DNA of 64,000 nt from a candidate division LCP-89 bacterium B3_LCP. GTDB lineage: Bacteria; Electryoneota; B3-LCP. Under the pieces are notes generated by a model. That model ran no database searches, was not told the origin of the DNA, and worked only from the letters and a program-made list of their open reading frames with translations. Shown one piece after another: positions 1 to 8,588 of the stretch (position 1 is its first letter; every line of letters starts with the position of its first letter). Both the position numbers and the translations under genes were made by a program. The DNA is taken from positions 310,001 to 374,000 of the forward strand of contig NJBN01000001.1 in NCBI GenBank assembly GCA_005223185.1, in the 5' to 3' direction.

Positions 1-59
1 TTCTTCTATCCCACCATACACTGGATTATCAACTGATTTTTGGAATAGAGAAGATGAAA

Positions 60-87
60 AAGCCGGATCTTAAGTCCGGCTTTTTTT
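60..87. terminator. Bidirectional intrinsic terminator
   Basis: An 8-bp perfect stem (AAGCCGGA at 60-67, TCCGGCTT at 75-82) with a 7-nt loop is followed by seven T on the plus strand and by four T on the minus strand. It sits directly after the stop codon of the minus-strand glycosyltransferase gene. It probably also ends a plus-strand gene lying left of the window. Confidence 0.85.
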
Positions 88-2017
88 AGTCGAGCTGTCT
101 TAACAGGTCTATGGCTGGTTTATAATCAGGGTATAAAAGAAGGGTTTTCTCAAGTTGTTCTTTCGTTTCGTCTAAGTATCCTAATTTCCCCAGAGCTAAG
201 GCGAAGTTGTAGTGATATAGAGCCTGGTAAGGGTCCAGTTCGCAGGCAGCGTTGAAGTGGGCTGCGGCTCTCTCCGTTTCACCTGCTTGGGCTCCTTGCA
301 GTCCGATTCTAAAATAGCATTGAGCTAAGTTGATTACCGCGTCAGTGTAGTCGGGTTTCAATTCGAGAGCACGTTCGTAATGAATTTTCGCTTCGCCCCA
401 CTTATTCCGATCAGAGAGGATTGCGCCGATGTTGTTGTGGGTTCTTGCATCTAATGGGTTGATTTCCAGCTCTTTCCTGTACAGGCTGTCGGCTTCTTCA
501 AGATCACCCATCCTGTAGGCGATAACCCCTAAATTGAGGTGAACCTGCCAATAGGTTGAGTCAGCGTTGAGTGCAGAATGGTATGATTTCCGGGCTTTAT
601 CCAAATTGCCCTTTTCCAGGTGAGCGTTCCCCAAACTGAAATAAGAATGTGCGGAGTTCTCTCTTTCGATGCCTGCAAAGTTTGAGTTCACCAACAGGAA
701 AGCCAGTATCAAGGCGATCAACGTTTTTCCCTTTTGCGCGCTCCAGAAAGTAGGTTTCGCCTGGAAAAGGAAGGCAACTACTATCGCACTGAATATGAGC
801 AGAAAAGGTATCATGGGGAGGCGAAAGCGTGCGGTTACAAAGAACGCTATAACGCTCAAGCCGTAAACGGGCAGGATCGCCAAAAACCACCCCGGCAATA
901 TTTTCTGGCGCCAGGTTATAATCCATCCAACCAGTCCCAACGGACCTATCACCCAGAACCCCAACATCCTCAATAGCGGCATGATCGGGGTTTCACCTTT
1001 AAAGAAATAGAGATCCCGGTTGTTGCTTACCTCCAGTCCATTCCCGAACGCGTACACCTTTTTAGCCATTAATTTCATCCAGGAAACGGGATTATCCCGT
1101 ATGAATTCCAGCCCTTTCTTATAATAAAAACTGCTCACTTCTGAGGGCTTCAGAATGCGACCTTCCGTTTCGTAGGCTAATCTCGAAGTCGCGGGTACAT
1201 CCCAGTTTGATCCCAAACCGGGGAAACTGGAATGCAGACCGTCAGCTTCAACGTTATTACCAATATAAAAGTTGATTCCTCCCTGGTAGGCAACTGGAAC
1301 AAAGTCACCGCCCTTTTGGACATTGTGCCAGGTTACCGGGATAATGGGAGTTAGACAGCCAACTATCAATATTAGAGAGCGCAACGCTCTTTTTTGCCAC
1401 CTAAAATATATGCGTGTGAAAAATATGCCATCAAGCATAAATATCGGCAGGAGAATCAGGGCACTGGGTCTGGTGATTGCAGCCAGACCCAAAATCAAGC
1501 CCGGGAAAAATGACCACCAAGAATTCATACTTCTTCTGGATAAAGCGTAAGTTAAACAAGCTGATAAAAACAGAAGCAGAAAGAGAGTTTCGACCAATAG
1601 TTCCCCGTCAAAATAGATAAGCAGGCCGTAGGCCGCAACGCCTAAACTGGACAAAACACAAATAGTTCTACTAAGCTTAAGCGACCGCGCCAGTATGTAG
1701 GTTATAACGGCGGTTCCGGTGCCCACGAATATTTGCACTATTCTGGCTGTTAGGTAACTACCTTCGCTGAAGTAGTAAACCAGAGCCAGAAAATAAGGAT
1801 AAAGGGGTGCGCGAAAGAATACTCCCTCATGTCCAATTCCCTGGCGGATGATTTCCCGAGCCCAGGCATCGTGGTATTCCGCATCGATTATGGGCGCATC
1901 GAAGAAGACTGTACTTTTTAGCTGGAGGATATATACCATTCGCAGCAAGAAGGCGATACCGGTAATTATGGTAATGTCTATCCAGATTGGTTTCTTGTCT
2001 GATTGAGAATTGGGCAT
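86..2017 (-). CDS. GT39-like membrane glycosyltransferase fused to TPR repeats
   Basis: Predicted integral-membrane glycosyltransferase of the GT-C fold (dolichyl-phosphate-mannose mannosyltransferase-like, PMT_2), which would move a sugar from a polyprenyl-phosphate carrier to an acceptor on the outer face of the inner membrane. The N-terminal helix is followed by an acidic first loop (DAEYHDAW, near residue 47) and the FFRAPLYPYF segment typical of this family, then about ten hydrophobic helices to roughly residue 430. From about residue 455 to the end there are four to five TPR units (for example DARTHNNIGAIL, ALELKPDY), a fusion common in environmental FCB and Myxococcota proteins. The ATG at 2017 is preferred over the adjacent TTG at 2020 because AGGTTGA lies just upstream. 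It begins 3 nt after the stop of the metalloenzyme gene, so the two are probably co-transcribed. The acceptor is unknown. Confidence 0.8.
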   Translation of the reverse strand: MPNSQSDKKPIWIDITIITGIAFLLRMVYILQLKSTVFFDAPIIDAEYHDAWAREIIRQGIGHEGVFFRAPLYPYFLALVYYFSEGSYLTARIVQIFVGTGTAVITYILARSLKLSRTICVLSSLGVAAYGLLIYFDGELLVETLFLLLFLSACLTYALSRRSMNSWWSFFPGLILGLAAITRPSALILLPIFMLDGIFFTRIYFRWQKRALRSLILIVGCLTPIIPVTWHNVQKGGDFVPVAYQGGINFYIGNNVEADGLHSSFPGLGSNWDVPATSRLAYETEGRILKPSEVSSFYYKKGLEFIRDNPVSWMKLMAKKVYAFGNGLEVSNNRDLYFFKGETPIMPLLRMLGFWVIGPLGLVGWIITWRQKILPGWFLAILPVYGLSVIAFFVTARFRLPMIPFLLIFSAIVVAFLFQAKPTFWSAQKGKTLIALILAFLLVNSNFAGIERENSAHSYFSLGNAHLEKGNLDKARKSYHSALNADSTYWQVHLNLGVIAYRMGDLEEADSLYRKELEINPLDARTHNNIGAILSDRNKWGEAKIHYERALELKPDYTDAVINLAQCYFRIGLQGAQAGETERAAAHFNAACELDPYQALYHYNFALALGKLGYLDETKEQLEKTLLLYPDYKPAIDLLRQLD

Positions 2018-2020
2018 CAA

Positions 2021-2932
2021 TCAACCTATTAATATTTTCTTTATCAACGGGATTACATCGGTTATGCGTTCCGGTTGGTTCTCATCAATGATTTCGGAAT
2101 CGAAATTCCAGATGAAGGGAACCGAATTGCGGGTGTGCGTTTTTACACTTGAATCTTCGATATTTCCGTGATCTGAAGTGATTATTATCTTGATACCCTC
2201 CTCGTTTGCAAGCGTCAATGTTGAATGAATGAAATCGCTAAGTTGCCTAATTAGGGATAGAATAGCAGATTTATCACCCTTATGTCCCAGGATGTCGGTC
2301 ATAAAATGCTCGTAAAGAGTGAAATGTTCCTTTTTTGCTATTCCAACAAGAATATCCGCGGCTTCTTGTGCTGAAAGAATTGGTATATCTCCCCATTTAT
2401 CACCTAAGCTTCGGTTGGTAAAATCATGGTAAAGAGCTTCTCTTTTCTCGATCTGTTCTACGGATCGGAATGGCTGTCCGGAGGCTTTAAAAGCATGGCT
2501 GGTTACGGACAGTCTGCTGAATGGAGTTATGTCTTCCGGGTGGCGGTAGGCATTGGCGAAAGTGGCATTATAACCGTTTCTGGTCAGGTGCACGAAGATA
2601 CTCTCATTTTTGAGTAATTCAATCAACTTACGGCTGGGAAAGCCCTGAAGATGTTTACCTACAAGTTTCGGTGCATTGATCCCGGTCAGCAGCGCTGTCT
2701 GTCCAGTGGCGCTCTGGGGTAAGCCTTCTACCCCCAGACAGGCGTCGATGGGGATGTTTGACAAACCGTTGAAGTCAGGTTTGTGGTTTTTGGCAGGCCA
2801 GATATCAGGATGGTGAAGCAGAGGATTAAGCCGGGGATCATCTTCGCCTATTCCTAATCCATCTATAAAAATCAACAGTATTTTGCGGGAAGCTTTCAGC
2901 ATATTTAATCTGTGTAAATAGTGTGATTTCAT
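2021..2932 (-). CDS. Alkaline-phosphatase-superfamily metalloenzyme
   Basis: Member of the metalloenzyme superfamily (Pfam Metalloenzyme; phosphoglycerate mutase iPGM / phosphopentomutase / alkaline phosphatase fold). Visible motifs: IDGLGIG near the N terminus (first metal Asp), SATGQTALLTG (nucleophile Ser/Thr loop), HFMTDILGHKG (His/Asp metal ligands), TSDHGNIED (Asp-His ligands) and THTRNSVPF (final His). At about 300 residues it is shorter than cofactor-independent phosphoglycerate mutase (about 510) because the cap domain is reduced, so the substrate cannot be named. Such short homologues are usually annotated as 'metalloenzyme domain protein' or 'peptidase'. Neither Met1 nor Met11 (2902) has a clear ribosome-binding site. 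It is upstream of, and almost abuts, the GT39/TPR gene. Confidence 0.75.
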   Translation of the reverse strand: MKSHYLHRLNMLKASRKILLIFIDGLGIGEDDPRLNPLLHHPDIWPAKNHKPDFNGLSNIPIDACLGVEGLPQSATGQTALLTGINAPKLVGKHLQGFPSRKLIELLKNESIFVHLTRNGYNATFANAYRHPEDITPFSRLSVTSHAFKASGQPFRSVEQIEKREALYHDFTNRSLGDKWGDIPILSAQEAADILVGIAKKEHFTLYEHFMTDILGHKGDKSAILSLIRQLSDFIHSTLTLANEEGIKIIITSDHGNIEDSSVKTHTRNSVPFIWNFDSEIIDENQPERITDVIPLIKKILIG

Positions 2933-3118
2933 AAAATAATGCTTAATTACTGGAATTCCAAGTCAGTTTTTTCCTGAACTTTACCGTATGGCAGAATTTC
3001 AACATGAAACTGTCAGTATCCCGCTCACCTTAAGCGTTTTCAGCACGATGCCGGGAAATTAGGCTTGCATAAAGCCCAAGGATTCGGTATATTAAGCAGA
3101 TATTAATATGTTTTAACC

Positions 3119-4246
3119 GTGATTAATTTGATAGAAACACTGCAGATTATAAGCCTGTCGGTTACTTTGATATTCATGCTATTTCTCTGGCTGGGACTTC
3201 GTAGAGAGAGAATCATATCGTCAAGCTGGCGTCCTACAGTTACTGTATTGGTGGCTGCGCGAAATGAAGAGAGGGATCTTCCCGGTTGTTTGGAAAGTCT
3301 AAATAAGCAGGATTACCCGAAAGATTTATGCGAGTTCATCATTATCGATGATGGATCGACGGACGCGACGGGCGAAATAGCTAAGGAATGGTCTGATAAG
3401 GATGCACGGTTCAGAGTGATTCGGCTTGAAGATGAACAGTCCAGATCGTTAGGTCCCAAGAAGAGAGCGCTTACTAAAGGCTTCGATGCGAGTTCCGGGG
3501 ATGTTATTATCTGCACCGATGCCGATAGTCATTTCGGTCTGGGGTGGTTATCGGGAATGATCGCCTGTTTCGATGAAAAAACCACTGCTGTTTGTGGTAT
3601 GGTTAAGTTCGATCCATCCCGCAGTTTCTGGGGGAAATTGGCTGCTTTTGAAGGCTTGGTTGACAGCATATTGAATGCAGCAGTTATCGGCATCGGAGGC
3701 GCTCTGAGCTGTTTCGGAGCAAATTTCGCTTACAGGCGGAAGGTATTTAATGATGCGGGCGGATTTGACGTTGGGTCCGGTTCGCTTTCAGGTGATGACG
3801 ATCTGCTCCTGCAGAGGATGCGTTCATCAGGAGGGAAGATTCGTTTCTGTGCCAATTCGCAATCAGTGGTAATGACTCAAAGTCCCCAGGATAGAAGATC
3901 ATATTGGAACCGCAAGCGGAGGCATCTATCTGCAGGGAAAAGATACGCATTTCACTGGATAATGCTGGCACTGGTGGTTTTCATAGCCTGTCTTACCACG
4001 GATTTACTGGCAGTTTTATGGTTTGCTGATTATCACTCGAATCTAAATTTTGCATATATGTGGGGGTTTTTCAGTCTTGCACTGTTCATCATATTTATAA
4101 GAGGAAAGATGATAATGCTGCAGGAAGGTTACTGGATCTGGTCCTTGACAATATCTTTAGTCTTCCCTCTTTACTTTGTCGTTATTCAGCCACTTACCTT
4201 GCTTCCCGCACCATCATGGAAAGGGCGTTCATCTAAGCATGAATGA
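3119..4246 (+). CDS. GT2 family membrane glycosyltransferase (cluster gene 1)
   Basis: Inverting family-2 glycosyltransferase that takes a nucleotide-activated sugar in the cytoplasm. The order is one N-terminal membrane helix (residues 5-25), a GT-A domain with the nucleotide loop IDDGSTDATGE, a DxD-type motif CTDADSH (about residue 134), the acidic GDDDLLLQRM motif (about 224), then three C-terminal helices (about 280-365). The usual QxxRW motif is degenerate here (NRKRRHLSAG), unlike in its two paralogues downstream. The start is GTG with no obvious Shine-Dalgarno. It opens a plus-strand cluster: its last codons overlap the ATG of the next gene by 8 nt. Acceptor unknown; a lipid or polyprenyl carrier is the usual acceptor for GT2 enzymes with such membrane tails. 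Confidence 0.82.
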   Translation: MINLIETLQIISLSVTLIFMLFLWLGLRRERIISSSWRPTVTVLVAARNEERDLPGCLESLNKQDYPKDLCEFIIIDDGSTDATGEIAKEWSDKDARFRVIRLEDEQSRSLGPKKRALTKGFDASSGDVIICTDADSHFGLGWLSGMIACFDEKTTAVCGMVKFDPSRSFWGKLAAFEGLVDSILNAAVIGIGGALSCFGANFAYRRKVFNDAGGFDVGSGSLSGDDDLLLQRMRSSGGKIRFCANSQSVVMTQSPQDRRSYWNRKRRHLSAGKRYAFHWIMLALVVFIACLTTDLLAVLWFADYHSNLNFAYMWGFFSLALFIIFIRGKMIMLQEGYWIWSLTISLVFPLYFVVIQPLTLLPAPSWKGRSSKHE

Positions 4247-5288
4247 TAATACGGTTACACAGGAGCGAGCGACTGATTTTTCACCAGCATTAACGCGAAT
4301 TGGTGAAAAAAAAGGTAGATCAAAAGCAGTCCGCAAGCGGATAATCTTCTGGACGAAACTGCTCTTGACGCTTTCAGTGCTAATCCTTTTGATAATAACC
4401 ATCAAGCCGCGTGAGATAACCAGCGCCTTCGAAGGGAGCCGCTTTCCTCTGCTGTTAATAAGTTTAGGGCTGGTTATTCCCAATATAGGTCTGCGAGCTA
4501 TACAGTGGGGTTATCTTTTGAGGATGGTGAAACCGGAGGTGAAAGTCAGGGAGATACTTAATTCATTATTGGTAGGATCTACCTTTGCGGTCGTCACACC
4601 GGGACAATTAGGGGAATTCGGTCGAGCTTTCTTCATTTCCGGTCGCCCGCGCCTGGAATTGATCGGCATTTCCTTCATCGATAAGATGTACAGTCTGCTG
4701 CCTATTATTTTAAGCGGAAGTTTGGGGTTGCTATTTATGCCGGGGCTGGTTTTTGGCAGTAATTCATATATCTTCATCTCATCGGCGGTTCTTGTGGCGA
4801 TACTGTGGTTGATACTTATCTCCATACTGCTGTCGCCGCGCTGGATTCGCGATCTTCTTTATGCGGTAAATGTCATGCTACCCTATCGCGACAAAGTGAA
4901 AGTGCTGCTGAGTGGTCTGGATCCCATCAAAATCAAGCAATCACTCGTTCTGACCGGATTGAGCAGCACTCATTACCTGCTCTATATTTTTCAGTTTTAC
5001 CTGCTCATAATATCCTTTCAACATGTGGGATTATTGGACATGTATCGCGCGGTTTCAGCGATTATCTTTGTCAAGGCTGCGCTGCCAATTTCCATAGGAG
5101 GGTTGGGAGTAGGAGAGACGGCATCAGTAGGTTTTTTGAGGGTTTTCGACGTTCAATTTGCTGCCGCTTTCAATAGTTCCGTTATTCTATTTACCATCAA
5201 TATCTTATTTCCTGCTCTAGTGGGAGTTATAATTCTCCTGAAGCTGCGCTTATCTCCAGAGAACGGAAATGGTAAACCAGATGCTTGA
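4239..5288 (+). CDS. LPG-synthase-TM family (flippase-like) membrane protein
   Basis: Polytopic protein of the lysylphosphatidylglycerol_synthase_TM / UPF0104 family (PF03706), related to the membrane half of MprF, to HpnL and to archaeal AglD tails; members are thought to translocate lipids or lipid-linked intermediates. Family signatures seen are VVTPGQLGEFGRAFF in the first half and ISIGGLGVGETASVG near the C terminus, with about eight hydrophobic helices between. It has no aminoacyltransferase domain. The start is set at 4239, where the ATG overlaps the previous stop; the in-frame ATG at 4176 would need a 70-nt overlap. Its place between two GT2 genes suggests it moves their lipid-linked product across the inner membrane (inference). 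Confidence 0.82.
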   Translation: MNDNTVTQERATDFSPALTRIGEKKGRSKAVRKRIIFWTKLLLTLSVLILLIITIKPREITSAFEGSRFPLLLISLGLVIPNIGLRAIQWGYLLRMVKPEVKVREILNSLLVGSTFAVVTPGQLGEFGRAFFISGRPRLELIGISFIDKMYSLLPIILSGSLGLLFMPGLVFGSNSYIFISSAVLVAILWLILISILLSPRWIRDLLYAVNVMLPYRDKVKVLLSGLDPIKIKQSLVLTGLSSTHYLLYIFQFYLLIISFQHVGLLDMYRAVSAIIFVKAALPISIGGLGVGETASVGFLRVFDVQFAAAFNSSVILFTINILFPALVGVIILLKLRLSPENGNGKPDA

Positions 5289-6468
5289 ACCGTTATGGAC
5301 AGTATTGTTAGCTGCTACAGGTCTGATTTACTTTGCCTTTCTGGAAGTGGTCAGAAGGGGATTGGGAAAACTCCGTGATGCTGAAGCTTATCGGGATAAA
5401 GCGGATGAGTATTTAGACGTCAGCGTTATAATTCCCTGCCGAAATGAAGCTGAACACATCGGTCATGCTTTAAATGACCTGATCGAACAAAATTATCCTG
5501 CTGATAAAATGCAGATAATCGTGGTGAATGATCGTTCTACCGACGACACCGGAAAAGAAGTCAGTGATTATCTGTCCAGGATGCCACAACTTGAATTAGT
5601 AGAAATCAACTTGTGTCCGGATGGAATCTCCCCTAAGCAGAACGCCCTTGTTGCGGGAATGCAAAAAGCAACCGGTGACATTATAATCACCACTGATGGC
5701 GACTGCCGTTTTCAAAAGGGCTGGGTGAGTGCCTTAGTGAACCAATTTAAAGGTGAAACCGGCGTGGTAACCGGATTAACTGTTTTCGACCGTGGACGTT
5801 CTGAACCTTTCTGGCAGAGGATGCAGCAACTTGATTATCTCTCTCATTCATTTTTCGCTGCCGGCGCCATCGGCGCGGGAATGGCGTTCAACTGTAATGG
5901 CAGCAACTTAGCGCTGCGACGTGAAGTATTCGATGAAGTGGGTGGCTACGGTGATCTTAAAGATGTGTCTGTAAGTGATGATACCGCTTTACTGCAGAGG
6001 ATCAAACGGGATACAAAATGGGACATAGCTTTCAGCACGGATCCACAAAACAGAGTACATTCCTGGCCAGAAGAGACGCCTGCTGAAGTATTTAATCAAC
6101 GGTTGCGCTGGGCTGCTGGAGGGGTGTCAAGCAATCCCAGAGTGCTGATGTTTGAACTGATTACTTTCATCTTTTTCATGGCGCTGTTCCTGTCTCCCTG
6201 GTTATGGCTGGGAGGGTTGATTTCGGGAAGCTGGGTGGTTTTATTCATTCTGAAGCTATTGCAGGAGTTGCGCGTTATGAGGTTGGGATGGAATATATTC
6301 AAAATAAAACCGGATATGATATCCTTTTTGGCGATGGAATTGGTTCACATTCCGGCGATCTTGCTATTCAGTATCCTGGGAAATCTGTGGGGCTTCCGGT
6401 GGAAAGGACAACACTACAAAGGGATTGGAAAAAAGGAAGACGCTCCATCGATGGTATCTGAACGATGA
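5269..6468 (+). CDS. GT2 family membrane glycosyltransferase (cluster gene 3)
   Basis: Second GT2 enzyme of the cluster, with the complete motif set of processive-type GT-A enzymes: NDRSTDDTG loop, TTDGDC (DxD, about residue 142), SDDTALLQ (acidic motif, about 240) and NQRLRWAAGG (QxxRW, about 276). A hydrophobic N-terminal helix and two to three C-terminal helices anchor it. It is a diverged paralogue of the GT2 genes at 3119 and 7460 (same layout, different motif spelling), which suggests different donor or acceptor specificity rather than recent duplication. It overlaps the flippase-like gene by 20 nt and the downstream radical SAM gene by 4 nt (ATGA), a strong operon sign. A slightly later ATG at 5281 is also possible. 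Confidence 0.85.
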   Translation: MVNQMLEPLWTVLLAATGLIYFAFLEVVRRGLGKLRDAEAYRDKADEYLDVSVIIPCRNEAEHIGHALNDLIEQNYPADKMQIIVVNDRSTDDTGKEVSDYLSRMPQLELVEINLCPDGISPKQNALVAGMQKATGDIIITTDGDCRFQKGWVSALVNQFKGETGVVTGLTVFDRGRSEPFWQRMQQLDYLSHSFFAAGAIGAGMAFNCNGSNLALRREVFDEVGGYGDLKDVSVSDDTALLQRIKRDTKWDIAFSTDPQNRVHSWPEETPAEVFNQRLRWAAGGVSSNPRVLMFELITFIFFMALFLSPWLWLGGLISGSWVVLFILKLLQELRVMRLGWNIFKIKPDMISFLAMELVHIPAILLFSILGNLWGFRWKGQHYKGIGKKEDAPSMVSER

Positions 6469-7454
6469 TAAGACTCCTGCCCACAGCAAAGATGCTGCAG
6501 GTTGCCCGCTGTCTGTATAAGAACCGGAAGAACGGTGCAGGGATCTATCCTTTTTACGCTTCTCTGAAGGTGACCGATCTGTGCGGCTTTCGATGTTCCT
6601 TTTGCAATGTCTGGCGCAATCCCGCGCCGGACCTGGATACTGAAGGAATTATTAAGGTGCTGCGCAATTTGGGGGATTCTTCCATCGTGTTAACGTCTAT
6701 AGAAGGCGGCGAACCACTTCTTCGTAAGGATATCGAAATCATCTTAAAAGAAGCATCACAGCAGCCCTATTACCTTCTATTCACCACCAGCGTCAGGAAC
6801 TTGCTCGATTATCCCTTAGAGACGTACAGTAAATGGATCGATCTATTTCACGTATCAATCGATGAGGGACACGAAAACTTAGAACTGTTCGACATCTTGC
6901 CAGAGATTGTGGATCTACCCTGGATCGTCTGCGTTCAGACTGTCGTGCGGGATTGTGATATGGGATCGATGGCTGAAAAGGTAAAAACCTGTGCTGACAA
7001 TGGCGCCAAGATACTAATCATGCCAGCGGTAGAATTGGACGATGCCAAACACAGCTTTCCCGACCCTGCCCGGTTCAGCCGTGAAGTCGCAGATTTGAAG
7101 AAACGGTTTCCCCGTACCGTACTCACGCCACGGCGTTACCTGGATGCAATAAATGGTGAATCGCATTGTTCTGCTGCGTCGATTATAATAGACAGCGATG
7201 GAGGTCTGTTTTATCCCTGTAGAACATTAAATGAGAAGCCGGTCAACCTGACCCAAACCGATCTGATGGGTTATCTGGAATCGCAAGATGCATCAGAGCG
7301 CCGTTCCGTGATGAAAACCTGCGACCGACTCTGCGGCTGGTATCAGTATTTTGCCATAGATTTCTTCACTCAGCCGGGGGAGGTTCTGGAATCGCTGGGA
7401 CCGTATTGGGGAGATCTGATCGGTTGGCGTTCAAAGAAAGCGTCTCACGTCTGA
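6465..7454 (+). CDS. Radical SAM protein with C-terminal cysteine cluster (cluster gene 4)
   Basis: Radical S-adenosylmethionine enzyme. The [4Fe-4S]-AdoMet motif CGFRCSFC gives Cys40, Cys44 and Cys47 (Cx3Cx2C), and the GGEP motif (IEGGEPLLR) binds the AdoMet amino group. The C-terminal third has further cysteines (GESHCSAAS, FYPCRTLN, KTCDRLCGWYQ) spaced like a SPASM/twitch auxiliary cluster, as in peptide- or sugar-modifying radical SAM enzymes and HpnH-like proteins. Length 329 residues is normal for this group. The chemistry is unknown; its position between GT2 genes, with a 4-nt overlap upstream, argues for modification of a sugar or lipid intermediate. The C terminus overlaps nothing; the next ATG is 5 nt downstream. 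Confidence 0.83.
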   Translation: MIRLLPTAKMLQVARCLYKNRKNGAGIYPFYASLKVTDLCGFRCSFCNVWRNPAPDLDTEGIIKVLRNLGDSSIVLTSIEGGEPLLRKDIEIILKEASQQPYYLLFTTSVRNLLDYPLETYSKWIDLFHVSIDEGHENLELFDILPEIVDLPWIVCVQTVVRDCDMGSMAEKVKTCADNGAKILIMPAVELDDAKHSFPDPARFSREVADLKKRFPRTVLTPRRYLDAINGESHCSAASIIIDSDGGLFYPCRTLNEKPVNLTQTDLMGYLESQDASERRSVMKTCDRLCGWYQYFAIDFFTQPGEVLESLGPYWGDLIGWRSKKASHV

Positions 7455-7459
7455 AAATT

Positions 7460-8557
7460 ATGGATAGCTTAGTAGTAGTTATTGGTATTATTTATATTTT
7501 CATAGGACTGATTATATGGAAGGGTTTGGCAATCAGTCCCAAGAAAAGGGGAAAAGAAACGGTAGATTTCGCTTCTTTGATATTATGCGCCAGAAATGAA
7601 GAGAAGTGTTTAGAAGCCTGTCTCGAATCGGTTGAAAAGCTGGATGCTGATCCGGACTGCTTTGAGGTAATTTTAGTGAATGATGCATCTGATGACGCAA
7701 CCGGCTCAATAATGGATCAGTTTGCAGCCAGGTGTGATTACAAAGTGGAGGTAATACATCTTTCACCATTGCGAAGGGATGAACCAGGTGGTAAATGGCG
7801 CCCTTTAAAAGAGGGAGTAAAAGCTGCTTCGGGTGAAGTTATACTCATCACGGATGCCGATGCGATACTTCCGGTGAAATGGGTAGAAGAACACTTGACT
7901 ATTCTGCACGGAAGCGATATTTCAGCAGGTTATGCAATCAACCTCTATGGGAATGTATTTAACCGGATTTTGGGGTTGGATTGGCTGTTCATTCAAAGCG
8001 CTGGCGGATCGCTGTCCAACTGGGGACGACCTCAATCGGTATTGGGGAAGAATCTGGGGTTTCGCCGTAATGCTTACGAAGATGTTGGTGGTTTGGAGGG
8101 GATCGGTTTCTCCTTGACTGAAGATCAGAGTTTGATGAGAACAGTAGTTGACAACGGCGGTAAAGTACAGTTCTCATCATCCCCTGATATGGCTGTCAGC
8201 GTTTGTAGTACGCTGGGGGTTGGTGATTATTTAGAAAAGAAGCAACGCTGGGCAACAGGATTTTCTCTTTTAAGAAAGGAAGGAAAAGCCACGGTTTTAG
8301 CCGCGCAATTACGAAATATTGCCATAATTATAGGTTTATTTACGTGTTTGCCAATTGCTCTATCCATCTGGATTATTACTTCTTTCGTAAACTACCTGGT
8401 ATTGCGCAGGATTTTGACAAAATTGGGTGACATGATAGACATAAAGTTATTTATGCTGTGGGAAATTTTCAATACTCTGACGTCTCCTTTGCAGATAGCT
8501 CTTCACTTTGCCAGTCCTAAAGTCGAATGGAAAAAACGGCGACTGTCAAATCGCTGA
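7460..8557 (+). CDS. GT2 family membrane glycosyltransferase (cluster gene 5)
   Basis: Third GT2 enzyme of the cluster. N-terminal helix, then NDASDDATG, ITDADAIL (DxD, about residue 131), TEDQSLMRT (acidic motif) and LEKKQRWATG (K/QxxRW, about 258), then two C-terminal hydrophobic stretches (about 285-345). The ATG at 7460, 5 nt after the preceding stop, is chosen; an in-frame ATG at 7406 would overlap the radical SAM gene by about 50 nt and add a non-hydrophobic leader. Cytoplasmic active site, membrane-bound; acceptor unknown. The three GT2 enzymes share the same topology, so the product may carry up to three sugars. Confidence 0.83.
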   Translation: MDSLVVVIGIIYIFIGLIIWKGLAISPKKRGKETVDFASLILCARNEEKCLEACLESVEKLDADPDCFEVILVNDASDDATGSIMDQFAARCDYKVEVIHLSPLRRDEPGGKWRPLKEGVKAASGEVILITDADAILPVKWVEEHLTILHGSDISAGYAINLYGNVFNRILGLDWLFIQSAGGSLSNWGRPQSVLGKNLGFRRNAYEDVGGLEGIGFSLTEDQSLMRTVVDNGGKVQFSSSPDMAVSVCSTLGVGDYLEKKQRWATGFSLLRKEGKATVLAAQLRNIAIIIGLFTCLPIALSIWIITSFVNYLVLRRILTKLGDMIDIKLFMLWEIFNTLTSPLQIALHFASPKVEWKKRRLSNR

Positions 8558-8588
8558 CTTAATACGCAATAAATGAATCTGAATATAT

